Notes: a model not told the origin generated them from the sequence alone. A stretch of DNA of 64,000 nucleotides from Dromiciops gliroides (GCF_019393635.1 NC_057867.1:68761492-68825491); one strand, 5' to 3'. Counted from the first letter of the stretch, positions 25,103-35,289 are shown. Numbers and translations: made by a program.

Positions 25103-26554
25103 GCTGATCTACTTAAAACCCTAAAAGATGATGCTGTTAAAATGTTGCACTCAATATGCCAGCATATTTGGAAAACACAACAGTGGCCACTGGATTGGAA
25201 AAAATCAGTTTATGTCCTAATCCTAAAGAAGGGAAATGCCAAGGAATGTTCAAATTACCAAACAATTGCAGTCACTTCACATGCCATCAATATTATACTT
25301 AAGATTCTGGAAGCTAGGCTTCAGCAGTATGTGAACCAAGAGTTATCAGAAAAACAGGCTGGTTTTTGAAGAGGCAGAGGAACTAGAGACCAAATTGCCA
25401 ACATTCACTGGATTATGATGAAAGCAAGGGAGTTACAGAAAAAAAAAAACATCTATTTCTACTTCATTGACTACACTAAAGCCTTTGTGTGGATCATAAC
25501 AAAATGTGGCAAGTCCTCAAAGAGATATGAATACCACATCATCTTACTTGTTTCTGAGGAGCCTGTACGCAAGCCAAGAAATAACAATGAAAAGTAAACA
25601 TGGAATAACTGGTTTAAGATTGGAAATGGAATATGAGAAGATTATATGGTGTCACCTTATTTATTTAACTTATATGCAGAATACATCATGTGAAATGTCA
25701 AGCTGGATAAATCAGAAGCTAGAATTAAGGCTATTGGGAGAAATATCAACAATATCATATATGCAGATGATACTCTGATGGCAGAAAGTGAAAAGGAATT
25801 AAGAACCCTCTTTATGAGGGTAAAAGAGGAAAGCATAAAGTCTGGCTTCAAGCTTAACATCAAAAAAACTAAGATCGGGGCAGCTAGGTGGTGCAGTGGA
25901 TAGAGCACTGACCCTGGATTCAGGAGGACCAGAGTTCAAGTCTGGCCTCAGACACTTGACACTTACTAGATGTATGACCCTGGGCAAGTCACTTAACCCT
26001 AATTGCCTCACCCCCCCAAAAAAAAAAACCTAAGATCTTCACAACTGGTCCCATGGCTTCCTGGAAAATGGAGAAGAATTGAAAGCAGTGTCAGATTTCA
26101 TATTCTTGAGCTTAAAGATCACTGCAGATAGTGACTGTGGCCATGAAATTAAAAGATGCTTGCTTCTTGGAAGGAAAACCATGCAAAATCTGGACAGCAT
26201 ACTAAAAAGCAGAGACATAACCTTGCCAACAAAGGTCCATATAGTCAAAGCTTTGGTTTTTTCAATAGCAATTTTGTGTCTGTGAGAGTTAAACTATAAG
26301 CAAAGCTGAGTACAACAGAACTGACACTTTCAAATTTTGGTGTTAGAGAAGACTTTTGAGAGTTCCTTGGACAGCAAAGAGGTTAAGTCAATACTTAAAG
26401 AAATTAATTCAGACTATTCATGGAAGGTCAAGTACTGAAGCTAAAGATTAAATGCTTAGGCCACATAATGAGAAGATGGAACTCACTGGAAAAGAACCCT
26501 GATGTTAGGAAAGATTGAAGAAAAAAGGAAAAAGGGACAAAAGAAGATGAGATG
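25103..26554 (+). mobile_element. RTE/BovB-type LINE, 5'-truncated (left part)
   Basis: Encodes recognisable RTE reverse transcriptase pieces: CSNYQTIAVTSHAINIILK, LEARLQQYVNQELSEKQAGF, IYADDT (near 25757) and LLLGRKTMQNLDSILKSRDI. The frame is broken: a TGA sits at 25367-25369 where an Arg/Gln codon is expected before RGRGTRDQIANI, and there are frameshifts further on. A SINE at 25877-26028 and an ERV at 26555 interrupt it. The element resumes at 30079. Confidence 0.85.
25877..26028 (+). mobile_element. tRNA-type SINE inside the RTE element
   Basis: Full unit with A(n) tail; target duplication about AAAACTAAGATC on both sides. Confidence 0.9.
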
Positions 26555-26879
26555 TGTTAAGGGCTAAAATTCTAGCTAAACTGTCTAAAATATCTAATGA
26601 GTGGTCGCCAATAAATTATAAGCTTTAGCAAGAGTTAGACTTTTAAGCATTTATTAAGGAGAATAAGAATTTGGTAAAGAGAGAGAAAAAGGCCTAGATT
26701 TCTATCTATTAAAGGGAGAGCACATTTTTAGCTCCCTTCTCCACCAGAGTCCAGAGGAAAGAGCCCCAGAGTCAGCGCCAGTCTCTTCCTTCCTCCTCCC
26801 ACTAGTCTGCGTCACTTCCTCCCGCCAAGAACTCTTCTACAGTAAGTATCCAGCAGGTGGCGTCATTCCAATCGTTACA
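26555..26879 (-). repeat. 3' LTR of the ERV (full length, 325 bp)
   Basis: Minus strand begins TGTAACGATT and ends CCCTTAACA. It holds AATAAA near its 3' portion (26651-26656) and a CTCF-like core CCAGCAGGTGGCG on the plus strand (26850-26862). The last 122 bases (26555-26676) are missing from the other LTR. Within them, 26601-26611 reads TTGGCGACCAC on the minus strand, much like the start of the element's own PBS. Confidence 0.85.
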
Positions 26880-26898
26880 GTCCCCCCTGTTGTTCCTC
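26880..26898 (-). promoter_or_regulatory. ERV polypurine tract
   Basis: Minus strand GAGGAACAACAGGGGGGAC immediately precedes the 3' LTR, the place where plus-strand synthesis is primed. Confidence 0.75.
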
Positions 26899-27435
26899 AA
26901 GAAACAAAATGTTTCCTTGACGGAACAGTAAAAACAATACAATAACTATTGCTAACTAATAATATGTGAACAACAATATAGAAAAGGAAGAGAGGAAAGT
27001 TTTGTCCAGAGGGGCGATTTTTTTTTGTCCTCATGAACCGACGCTTTGACATTAGTCTTGCAAAGGGAGGGCCTCTGCAGAGAATACATGTTACAGATGG
27101 TGTATATTATAACAGAAAGAGAAAAAAACAACAAAAACAACAAATCAAAACTGTTCATTTAAAGTCTCTGAAAGTCTTTTCTCAGATGTCCTCTAGGTGT
27201 AGTCGTGGAATGGAAGTCTTTTCAGGGGTTGATGTGTGGATGCTGGTAATCAGCCAGGAAAATTTCCTACAAAATTGAGCTTAACACAACTTTAAAATAG
27301 CTTTGTCAATAATCAAATCAAACAATGAAAGTTCTCAAAAACATGTCTAAGGGAATTCAGAATCTTAGTTGTTACACATGAAACATATAATAAAACAAAA
27401 ATTGAACCATTCTTTAAAATTATAATATTACTATA

Positions 27436-27453
27436 GTCCCCCCTTATGGAGGG
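27436..27453 (-). promoter_or_regulatory. Second internal polypurine-tract-like run in the ERV
   Basis: Minus strand CCCTCCATAAGGGGGGAC, about 550 bp upstream of the LTR, sharing GGGGGGAC with the terminal tract. A third run (A-rich, then GAGGGGAATG) lies near 28370-28392. These could be duplicated 3' segments or a central polypurine tract. Confidence 0.4.
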
Positions 27454-28857
27454 TATTTGAGAAGACAATTGCTGCGATATTAATTTTTAAAAATAATTTT
27501 TATCTTTGTTTCATCACTTTTTGCATCATCTGCCTAATTATCCTCATGCCATTATGAGAAATTAGAAAATCTAATATAATTGGTAACAGGTGTCAAGGCC
27601 AAATTCAACACTGTTATTTATCATGACACCTGAGATAATTATGGGGGTTACCATAAAAGAACAGAGAAATGATGGGATATGAGCATTCCCACACTTGAGC
27701 AATATGTACTGCCCATACAGTATGCCAGGCTTAAAATAGGTGGATGGAATATATGTCCATGCCACCGAACATATTGGAAGAAACTGAGTCAGACTTAATC
27801 AGATGCATGGGATTGAGATGTCCATGGCATCAGGCATATAGGAGGGAGCATAGAAGCCATGTGTAGAAGTGAGATGGGTGGGATGAATACTTCCAGCCAT
27901 CTGTACAATATTGTGGGGAAAAATAAAATAAAATATTAAACCAAGAGAATCCAACCTCAACATTTGTCAAAAGCCGTTCCCTCGGCCATACCTTGACTTC
28001 ATGCATGTCTCCCCTCATGTGACAGTTCAGTGTCTGCTCTTGCATGTATTCCTCTTGTGATTGGATGGCATCTTGGCCAACTGGCATCTGATAACTCAGA
28101 ATAAAGGCAATTAATGTCTTAAATGATAAGTTCCCATAATCCAAGTCTCATATGGATTTAAAAATTGAGGATAATAAATGATTGCAAAAAATGTGAATAC
28201 ATCTTGACTCAGAACACAATATATAATTATGCAACAATTTCAAATAATACCCCTTTTTTTAAACTTAGTATACAATTACTTTTTGAAAAATCTGAACATA
28301 TTTAAATACAAGTTAAAGCACAACACAATCCTAAAGAAAACTTTTTTTGAAAAAAGAAAACTTTTACAAACATTCCCCTCTTTTTTTTTTTTAAAATATG
28401 CTTATCAAAAATAATACTTCTAGAATCAATTTACACTTGCCATGGCAACCAATTTGCCAAGGAAATGCTTTAAAGAGTTTGATCAAATAATCAGTTGAGA
28501 AAAAATAACAAAAACAAACAACTCAGAATATGGGAGCACAATACTCCTAGAATTAACATTGTATTATGAAATCAAAACCATCTTGCAATGTTTCAAAATT
28601 AGAGATGAATAAATAGAAAAAAATACACATGGAACAATAAAAGACAATGAAATTCAAACTAGGGAAATCTAAATGAATATGAACTTAATATTAATAAGAG
28701 TATTATAAAATATAAACTTGATCATATGACTATAAAAAGCTTTACAAATATTCTCCTTGTTTTAGAAACTAAGTATAAGACACAATCTCAAAAGCATGAA
28801 AATCTCTATGAAAATAAACCCATACCATTAATTTCAAAATGTAATAGCATAGAAATC

Positions 28858-29742
28858 CTATGTAACCTCTGAACTGATACTATTACTCTGAGTGAATTCA
28901 GAACACTTTTGATTCTGATATCTAAAATCCCCAACACTCATATCAATACCCTGCCCCTTACTTCTACATTTCTGTACAATATATACCCTTCCATGGCAAA
29001 AGAAGCAGAGTCTTGAACTATGTTGATGATTGTCATTCTTATACAGCTTAAATTTTTCTTCTTTAACCCCTCTATATTGTCTGTCAGTCTTTTCACCATA
29101 CAAATGCTTTATGATATTACTAATTAAAGACAAAAGCAGGTTAGCAAAATTATGAACAAAACGAGCATATCTGGAATTTAAAGGGCTTTCTAAGGTTGTC
29201 TCAGAAGCACAGCCAGGCTGGGGAAGGGCTGAGCCTGAAGCTGCAAATGTAGTTAGAGAAAGTTGCGCATGAGCATTAGATCTCTGGACTTCCCAGGCCC
29301 CGGAAGCAATGGGCTTGGCCATGGGAGGAGTAGAGGGTGGGGTCTGGAGAGGAGGGGAGGGACCAGAGCAATTTGAATCAGACTTGATTTTGAACTCAGG
29401 CCTGGATTCCTCTTCCCCCACTTTGCCTCCAGGTGCTAGGGGATTAAAAGCTTCTAGAGGGTGGGTCATTGCCTCCAGGTATGCAAAATTAGAGCAACAA
29501 TTAGTGTTAGAACTGGGAAAAGCTGCAGGAATCTCTTCAGGTTTCTCTGAAAAAGCATGGTTGGGAGAGGGGGAGATATTTCCTGGTGTGAGTAAGTTGC
29601 TGGCTCTTTTAACAAAAATAAAAATAAAAAGAAAAATAGAAAATCCACAAAAACAAAGCATTAACATGATCTTATCTCCCATTTGTCTGGTTAAACAGAC
29701 TAAAATCAAAAATAGGGTAATTAGGGAGTTTAAAAGGTCCAT
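28858..29742 (-). CDS. ERV 294-codon ORF, Gag-like remnant with membrane segments
   Basis: First open frame after the PBS (ATG about 115 nt beyond it). Seen: a hydrophobic N-terminus (about residues 5-17), a second strongly hydrophobic stretch (about 24-44, LMLCFCGFSIFLFIFIF) ending in Lys-Arg, a Ser/Pro-rich middle (about 45-165, including PSPPLQTPPSTPPMAKP), and near residue 246 the motif CFFCHGRVYIVQKC. That has the spacing of a retroviral nucleocapsid knuckle (C-X2-C-X4-H-X4-C) with Tyr in place of His. No capsid or major homology region is visible. The best reading is a Gag from which capsid was deleted, with an unusual N-terminus. A novel accessory protein is the alternative. Lack of stops fits the young LTRs and does not prove function. 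Confidence 0.5.
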   Translation of the reverse strand: MDLLNSLITLFLILVCLTRQMGDKIMLMLCFCGFSIFLFIFIFVKRASNLLTPGNISPSPNHAFSEKPEEIPAAFPSSNTNCCSNFAYLEAMTHPLEAFNPLAPGGKVGEEESRPEFKIKSDSNCSGPSPPLQTPPSTPPMAKPIASGAWEVQRSNAHAQLSLTTFAASGSALPQPGCASETTLESPLNSRYARFVHNFANLLLSLISNIIKHLYGEKTDRQYRGVKEEKFKLYKNDNHQHSSRLCFFCHGRVYIVQKCRSKGQGIDMSVGDFRYQNQKCSEFTQSNSISSEVT

Positions 29743-29833
29743 TTGAAAAAATTTAAAGGGAAAACACCAGGCAATTCAGCAATACTTAAGATTTAAAGGG
29801 TTAGGGTAGGGAAAATTTCTTACCCAACCGGAA

Positions 29834-29875
29834 GATCAGAAGATTGAGGTTTAGCTTATCCCTTCGTGGTCACCA
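29834..29875 (-). promoter_or_regulatory. Primer-binding site with extended tRNA-Arg-like sequence
   Basis: The 18 nt PBS (29858-29875, minus TGGTGACCACGAAGGGAT) resembles the remembered 3' end of tRNA-Arg (TCG/CCG type), with a mismatch at its fourth base. The next block on the plus strand, GATCAGAAGATTGAGG (29834-29849), agrees with the anticodon-arm to T-stem part of the same tRNA. Only the T-loop segment between them differs. tRNA identity is from memory. Confidence 0.6.
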
Positions 29876-30078
29876 AAGAGAGAGAAAAAGGCCTAGATTT
29901 CTATCTATTAAAGGGAGAGCACATTTTTAGCTCCCTTCTCCACCAGAGTCCAGAGGAAAGAGCCCCAGAGTCAGCGCCAGTCTCTTCCTTCCTCCTCCCA
30001 CTAGTCTGCGTCACTTCCTCCAGCCAAGAACTCTTCTACAGTAAGTATCCAGCAGGTGGCGTCATTCCAATCGTTACA
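29876..30078 (-). repeat. 5' LTR of the ERV (truncated, 203 bp)
   Basis: 202 of 203 bases match the other LTR. It stops at CTCTCTCTT and runs straight into the PBS, so the segment with the poly(A) signal, which should hold R/U5, is absent. A CTCF-like core lies at 30049-30061. This LTR cannot be a complete retroviral promoter/R/U5 unit. Confidence 0.8.
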
Positions 30079-30204
30079 GATGGATAGTGTCATGGAAACA
30101 ATGGAACATGAACTTGGATGGATTTTGAGAAATAGTGGAGGATAGAAGGGCCTGCTATGCTACATGGGGTCACAAAGAGTCAGACACGACTCAACGACTA
30201 AAAA
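30079..30204 (+). mobile_element. RTE LINE 3' end (continuation beyond the ERV)
   Basis: Continues in register after the ERV duplication (gatggatagtgtcatgg) and ends with the RTE tail 'ggggtcacaaagagtcag' / 'acacgactcaacgacta'. This tail is shared with the RTE-tailed SINE at 4161-4424. Confidence 0.85.
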
Positions 30205-31053
30205 ACAACTTCTCTCTCCCTCCCCATTACTAGGGGTTCTTTCCCATTGTCTTTTCTTCCCTCCAACCCCACCCCACTCCCCAGTCTAGAATGGTCCTTT
30301 CCCTTTTGCTCCCTCCTATCCCCAATGTTTTATTCCCTCTCCGCCTCTTTTCCCCTCTCACATTCCCAATGGTCCTTTTCCTAAGCCTTCATACACACAG
30401 CGGTTCCTTCCTTTTGTGGCTCTTCCCACTCACCCCTACCCAGAGTTGTCCTTCCCTTTGACTTTCCAACCATCTACATGGTTCCTTCTCCCAGTCCCTC
30501 TTTCCCCCTACATTACCAATTGTCCTTTGCCTATGTCTCCCAACCCCCGACCCCTATAACCAGTGGTGTCTTTCTTCTCTCCCCCCAATCCCCAATGGTT
30601 CCTTCCCTCTGTCTCCTCAACCCCATGAAAAATGATGTTTTCCCACTGACTTTACCCCATCTACAATGGCTTCTTCCTCCTGTCTCTCTGCCCCCACTTT
30701 CCCAATGCTCCTTTCCCTCTGCCTCTGTCCTTCCCTCCTACATCAGGAGTGGTCCCTTTCCTTTCTCCCCACTCATCTTCATGGTTTATTACTTCTCCCC
30801 CCCACCACCTCCACATTAGCTAAGTTTCTTTTCCCTCCCTATGACCAGTAGCTCCTTCCTTCTCTTTTCTCTCTCTCCCACCCTCTGCAAACCAGGAGTT
30901 GTCTTTTTATTTCCCCCTTTTCCCCAAATGGTTCATTCTCTCTGGTTTTGTTTTCCCATATTCCCCATGGTTCTGTCCCCCCATGACCAGCGGTTCCTTC
31001 CCATTCTCTTACCCCAACCCAACCCCAATTTAGAGTGGTCCTTTCTCTTTGTT
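30205..31053. repeat. Pyrimidine-rich minisatellite, block B
   Basis: Same unit types as block A ('cccattactaggggttc', 'cattcccaatggtcc', 'ctatccccaatg', 'cccagtctagaatggtcc'), so the first RTE was inserted into this array. Confidence 0.8.
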
Positions 31054-32371
31054 GCTGTTGTTCAGTCATGTCGACTCTTCTGACTCCATGGACCATAGCA
31101 CACATAGCCCTTCTATCCTCCATTATCTCTTGAAGTCCATCCAAGTTCCTTGTTTCCATGTCACTATCTATCCATCCCATCCTCTGCCATCCTCTTTTAC
31201 CTTGTGCCTTCAATCTTTCCCAACATCAGGGTCTTTTCTAATGAGTCTCATCTTGTTATCACGTGGCCAGAATATTTAAGTTTCAGCTTCATTATTTGAC
31301 CCTCCAGTGAATAGCCTAAATCAATTTCTTTAAGTATTGACTGATTTGATCTTTCTGCTGTCCAAGAGACTCTCCAACGTCTTCTCCAGCACCACAATTG
31401 GAAAGTATCGATTCTGTAGACAGTTCAGCTCTCACAGCTATTCAACTGCTAGTGAAAAACCATAGCTTCAAGACAGCTTTTTCACTCTTACAACCCAATG
31501 GCCAATGTTGTGTTTTCCAAATTTGAGGGCATATTGAGTGCAGCACTTTTTTAACAGCATCATCTTTTAGGATTTTAAATGGTTTAGCTGGTCCATCACC
31601 TCTGTTTTTAGTAATTCCCTCTTATTGTTAGTAATTCTTCCTTAGACCCACTTGACTTCATTCTCCTGGATGTCTGACTTATCTGAGATGTTAAGGTCCT
31701 TCTTGTACAGTTCTTTTGTGTATTCTTGCCACCTCTTCTTAATCTCTTCTGCTTTTGTTTAGTCCCTACCATTTTCAATTTTCAGCTTTTATCATGCCCA
31801 TTTTTGAAAATTCCCTTGATATCTCTAATTTACTTGAAGACATCTCATCTTTCCTATTCTATTGTTATCTTCTTCTTCTTGCATTGGTCATTTAAGAGAA
31901 CCTTCTCGGGGCAGCTAGGTGGTGCAGTGGATAGAGCACCGGCCCTGAAGTCAGGAGGACCTGAGTTCAAATCCGGCCTCAGACACTTAACACTTACTAG
32001 CTGTGTGACCTTGGGCAAGTCACTTAACCTTCACTGCCCAACCAAAAAAAAAAAAGAAGAAAAAAAAAAGAAAACCTTCTCTCTCCTTTCTATTCTCTGG
32101 TATTCTGCATTCAATTGAGCATATCTTTCCCTTTCTTCTTTCCTTTTCCCTTTCCTTCTTTCCTCAGCTATTTTCAAAGCCTCATGAGACAGCCATTTTG
32201 CTTATTTGCTCTTCTTTTTTGCTGCCTCTTGTACAATATTGTGAATCTCTGTCCATAATTCTTCAGACACTCTACCAAATCTAATCCCTTAAATCTGTTC
32301 ATCATCTCCACTTCATATTCATAAGGGTTGTTATTTAGGTCATAACTATATGGTCTGATGATTTTCTATAC
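31054..32371 (-). mobile_element. Second RTE/BovB-type LINE, minus orientation, decayed
   Basis: The minus strand encodes the RTE C-terminus (DSDMETRNLDGLQEIMEDRR, then CAMVHGVRRVDMTEQQQQ at about 31055-31160) and further broken reverse transcriptase segments to the right. It is interrupted by a SINE at 31908-32072. Flanks CTTTCTCTTTG and CTTTCCCTTTG look like a target duplication in pyrimidine-rich DNA. Confidence 0.8.
31908..32072 (+). mobile_element. tRNA-type SINE inside the second RTE
   Basis: Complete SINE with A/G-rich tail; duplication AAGARAACCTTCTC on both sides. Confidence 0.9.
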
Positions 32372-32446
32372 TTTCTTTCCCTTTGACTTTCCCCATCTCC
32401 AATGTTTCATTCCTTCTGTCTCTCCCCTAAATTCCCAGTGGTTCAT

Positions 32447-32507
<61 letters not shown>

Positions 32508-33165
32508 CAGCATTCCCAAGTATCTTCCCTTTGTCTTTCTTCCCACCCCATCACAATCTGGAGTGGCCCTTTCCCTTCGTCCTTCTCCCCATCCCCAATG
32601 GTTCATTTCCCTGGATGTCCCTCTCTCTTCACATTCCCAATTATCCTTTCCCTCTATCTCTCCCCCCCCATTTCTAGGGGTGCCTTCCCTGTCTCTATCC
32701 TCCCAATTTCCAGTCATCTTTTCTATTTCTCCCCCCTATCCAGAGTGTTCTTTTCCTTCTGTTTCTCTCCCTATCTCACCCTCCCCATTCCTAGAGAGAA
32801 AGAACCACTATCTCTATTCCTCTCCACCTGGAATTTTTCTTTCCCTTTTCCTCTGCTCCCTTATCCACATTGGTTCATCCCCTCTGTCTCTGTACACCCC
32901 ACATTCCCAATGGTCCTTTTCCTTTGTCTCCCCACCATTCCCCAATGGTTTATTCCTTGTATGTCTCTTTCTCCCCCCACAAACACCAACCAACAACCAA
33001 CCCCCCACAATCCCAACATTCCTTTCAACACCCACCATTCCAGTGGTGTTCTCTCTCTCTTCCTTCTACCTCTTCCTTCCCCATTTCCCTCTACACGCTG
33101 CTTTCCAGTTGTCCCTTCTCTCTCCCCCCACCTCACTTCTTCTGAAGTCCAATGTTCATACCACT
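32372..33165. repeat. Pyrimidine-rich minisatellite, block C, with (CT)n
   Basis: Same units again ('cacattcccaatggtcc', 'ccccaatggttta', 'ccattccagtggtgttc'), with a pure (CT)n tract at 32451-32504. A 269-codon frame across this block is low-complexity and is not called as a gene. Confidence 0.8.
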
Positions 33166-34596
33166 AGACAAAGGATGATAATGGATGGAGCAAAATCCTC
33201 CAAAACAGGAACTATAACCCTCATCCCAGATGCATAAACTAAGATAAAATGAAATGTAAAATATAAAATGTAAAATTGTTAGCCTTAGCCAAGCAGCCCA
33301 ATCGTCCAACTGCTCTCATTTCACCCACGCTAAGCCATTAGTCTTCCATTGCCGGGGAGGAATAAGTGGCCTGGGATCAGTTGAAGGGGAGCTAAACAAT
33401 TGAAGCTTCTTTGCAAAGGTTCCAGGGCCAGTTTTTAACCCAATTTTACACCCACCATGAATGTGTGCACACAAAAGAGTGAATGCCCCCAGCAGCACTC
33501 AAGGCCCACTTCCTAGAGATGAGCAGCATCACGTGGAAGTTCAATGGGAGTGGCAGCAGCTGGAGAGGGCACAGGGTTCCCAATCAGCTTCCCTCTTGCC
33601 GCCTTCCTCCGGGTGAACCTGGCTCCCCCTCAGCGACCCCAGACCACTCCAGCTGTTCCCCCTGCAGGCCTGCCCCAGCTGAGTTCGTTCTTTTTGGACT
33701 GGACCCCATTTTCCAGGCCTTTCCTGCCCCCTGTTCCCGCCCCTTAGCCCACCTCCAAAAGCATCCCACTTTCACAGCTGAACCCATTAGGTGACAAGCT
33801 CTGATAATCCCACACTCATTTATGCTAAAGCTGATTATGAATATTCTTTTTACCCCTCCCCAAAGGAATTGGAATTTTGAGAGAGAATAGCTACAGACAG
33901 CAGTCATTTAACCCTGGGGAATGCATTTCTCATGGCACCATTCAAAGCATCAGAATAGGCATCTGGAAGCCAAATTTGGAGGCAGGGTGCAGTTTGCCTA
34001 GCACTATTAAGAGTGTTTGTCCAAAGGCAAACTCCTTACTCTTCCACTTACTAGGGACTTGATCTGACTTCTCTGCCTTAGTTTCATTATTTGTAAAATG
34101 AGGAAAACGAAATCTATACCACCTCAGAGGGCTGTCCATAGAAGCTGGAAGGGACTTTAGAGAGTTTCTGATTGTTCAAGGTGAATGATAATATGATCAA
34201 ATTTGGGAAAGCACTTTGTGGTTGTATAAATATCACCTACTGTTACTGTTACTCTGCCTATTGGTGCAGCCAACTCTACCCACAATCCCAGGAAAGCTCA
34301 TTGGCCCTATCCTCTCTTCCCCTGCCGCAGCTGATGGACAGTGAATAGGGGCATATTCCTGAGGTTACCCATCTATGGAGCCCTGGAAGCTGAAGAGAGA
34401 AAGTCCAACCTATGGCATGAGGAACCACTGGGATGGAGGCCTCTTCTTTGGACTTTGGTGAGGAGTAAAGAAACAGCTGTATCAAACAGTAAGAAATACT
34501 GAACAGGAGAAATTCGGAGCAGGGAAATATCTCTATGAGATGACAGAAGGATGTAAGAAGAACAACATAGGCGGGAATTATTACAATGGTTCAAGT
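33166..34596. other. Unassigned DNA, GC-richer than its surroundings
   Basis: 33480-33800 is relatively GC-rich with a 103-codon frame of low-complexity Pro/Ser composition; no homology recognised. MIR-like scrap near 34060-34250. Confidence 0.45.
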
Positions 34597-34742
34597 AGGA
34601 AGGAAGATAGGGAGGAAGGGAGAAAGAGAAAGGAAGGAAGGAGAAAAAGAGAGGAAGGAAAGAAGGAAAGGAAGGAAGGTGAAAAAGAGAGGAAGGAAAG
34701 AAGGAAAGGAAGGAAGGAAGAAAAAGAAATTAAGAAAGGAAA
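34597..34742 (+). repeat. (GGAA)n-type purine microsatellite
   Basis: Imperfect ggaa/gaag/gaaa repeats with an internal ~40 bp duplication. Target of the solo LTR; its other half resumes at 35290. Confidence 0.9.
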
Positions 34743-35289
34743 TGTTATGGGTCGGGGTACCTCCGAAGTTTTCTGGGCTACATCAAAGAACTTTCTCCTT
34801 GAGAAACTAAACCAAAAGACAGACACACCTAAAGAGATAAGTAAGTGGCACTGGATCTGGACTGAGTTAGCTCCAGGACCACCACCCTTTATTCCAGTCT
34901 CCTTTGTGGCATGAGGGGGAGAGAGATGGCTAGAGAGATACGGAGCCACCCCTCACCCAACTCCCCCAGCCACCACCAGTAGGGGATGGTTCTCCAATAA
35001 GGGAACTTTCCACAGTCAGATGATCACCCCATCGGACCCCCATCAGTCCTCTATAAAAGCATCTGCCTGACTCCTGCTCAGGGAGAAAAGTATCTCAGAG
35101 CCACGCCTCTGTGCCATGCCCTCTCCCCATGAGAAAAAGTCTAAGGATTTCTCTCTTGGTTTCCTTTCCCCAGCACCTAAATAAACTATTATTTTATTCT
35201 AATTGGATTTGTGTGCAAGAAGGTGTAATTCTTTAAAGAGGAATTCCTAAGGACCCCTACCCCCAACCCCCTTCTATTTCCCCATAACA
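34743..35289 (+). mobile_element. Solo LTR of an endogenous retrovirus (547 bp)
   Basis: Starts TGTTATGGG and ends CCCATAACA, a perfect 9 bp terminal inverted repeat. It is flanked by the 4 bp duplication GAAA (34739-34742 and 35290-35293). It has a TATA box (TATAAA, 35052-35057) and a poly(A) signal (AATAAA, 35180-35185) followed by T/GT-rich DNA. No internal retroviral sequence, so LTR-LTR recombination is inferred. The 4 bp duplication suggests a gamma-like (ERV1) family. Confidence 0.85.

Larger units (their letters stand above)
26555..30078 (-). mobile_element. Young non-autonomous endogenous retrovirus, minus orientation
   Basis: LTR-flanked element inside an RTE LINE. Target-site duplication GATG at 26551-26554 and 30079-30082; LTR ends are TG...CA on either strand. 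On the minus strand the order is 5' LTR (truncated), PBS, a leader of about 110 nt, a 294-codon ORF, about 2 kb of AT-rich DNA, a polypurine tract, and a full 325 bp 3' LTR. The 203 bases shared by the LTRs align without gaps and differ once (cccgcc versus ccagcc), so insertion is recent. No protease, reverse transcriptase or integrase reading frame was seen. Two small open stretches (27830-28144, 27571-27765) could be env relics but were not identified. It would have needed enzymes supplied in trans. Confidence 0.85.

Noticed and set aside
29309-29746. 145-codon plus-strand open frame
   Set aside because: Antisense to the ERV frame, no recognisable product.
32358-33167. 269-codon plus-strand open frame rich in Ser/Pro/Leu/Phe
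   Set aside because: Lies wholly in the pyrimidine minisatellite; all forward frames are open because stops need purines.
33483-33794. 103-codon frame in GC-richer DNA
   Set aside because: No homology, no splice or promoter context; composition explains it.
34540-34949. 124- and 122-codon Lys/Glu-rich or Ser/Phe-rich frames
   Set aside because: Translations of the GGAA microsatellite and solo LTR.
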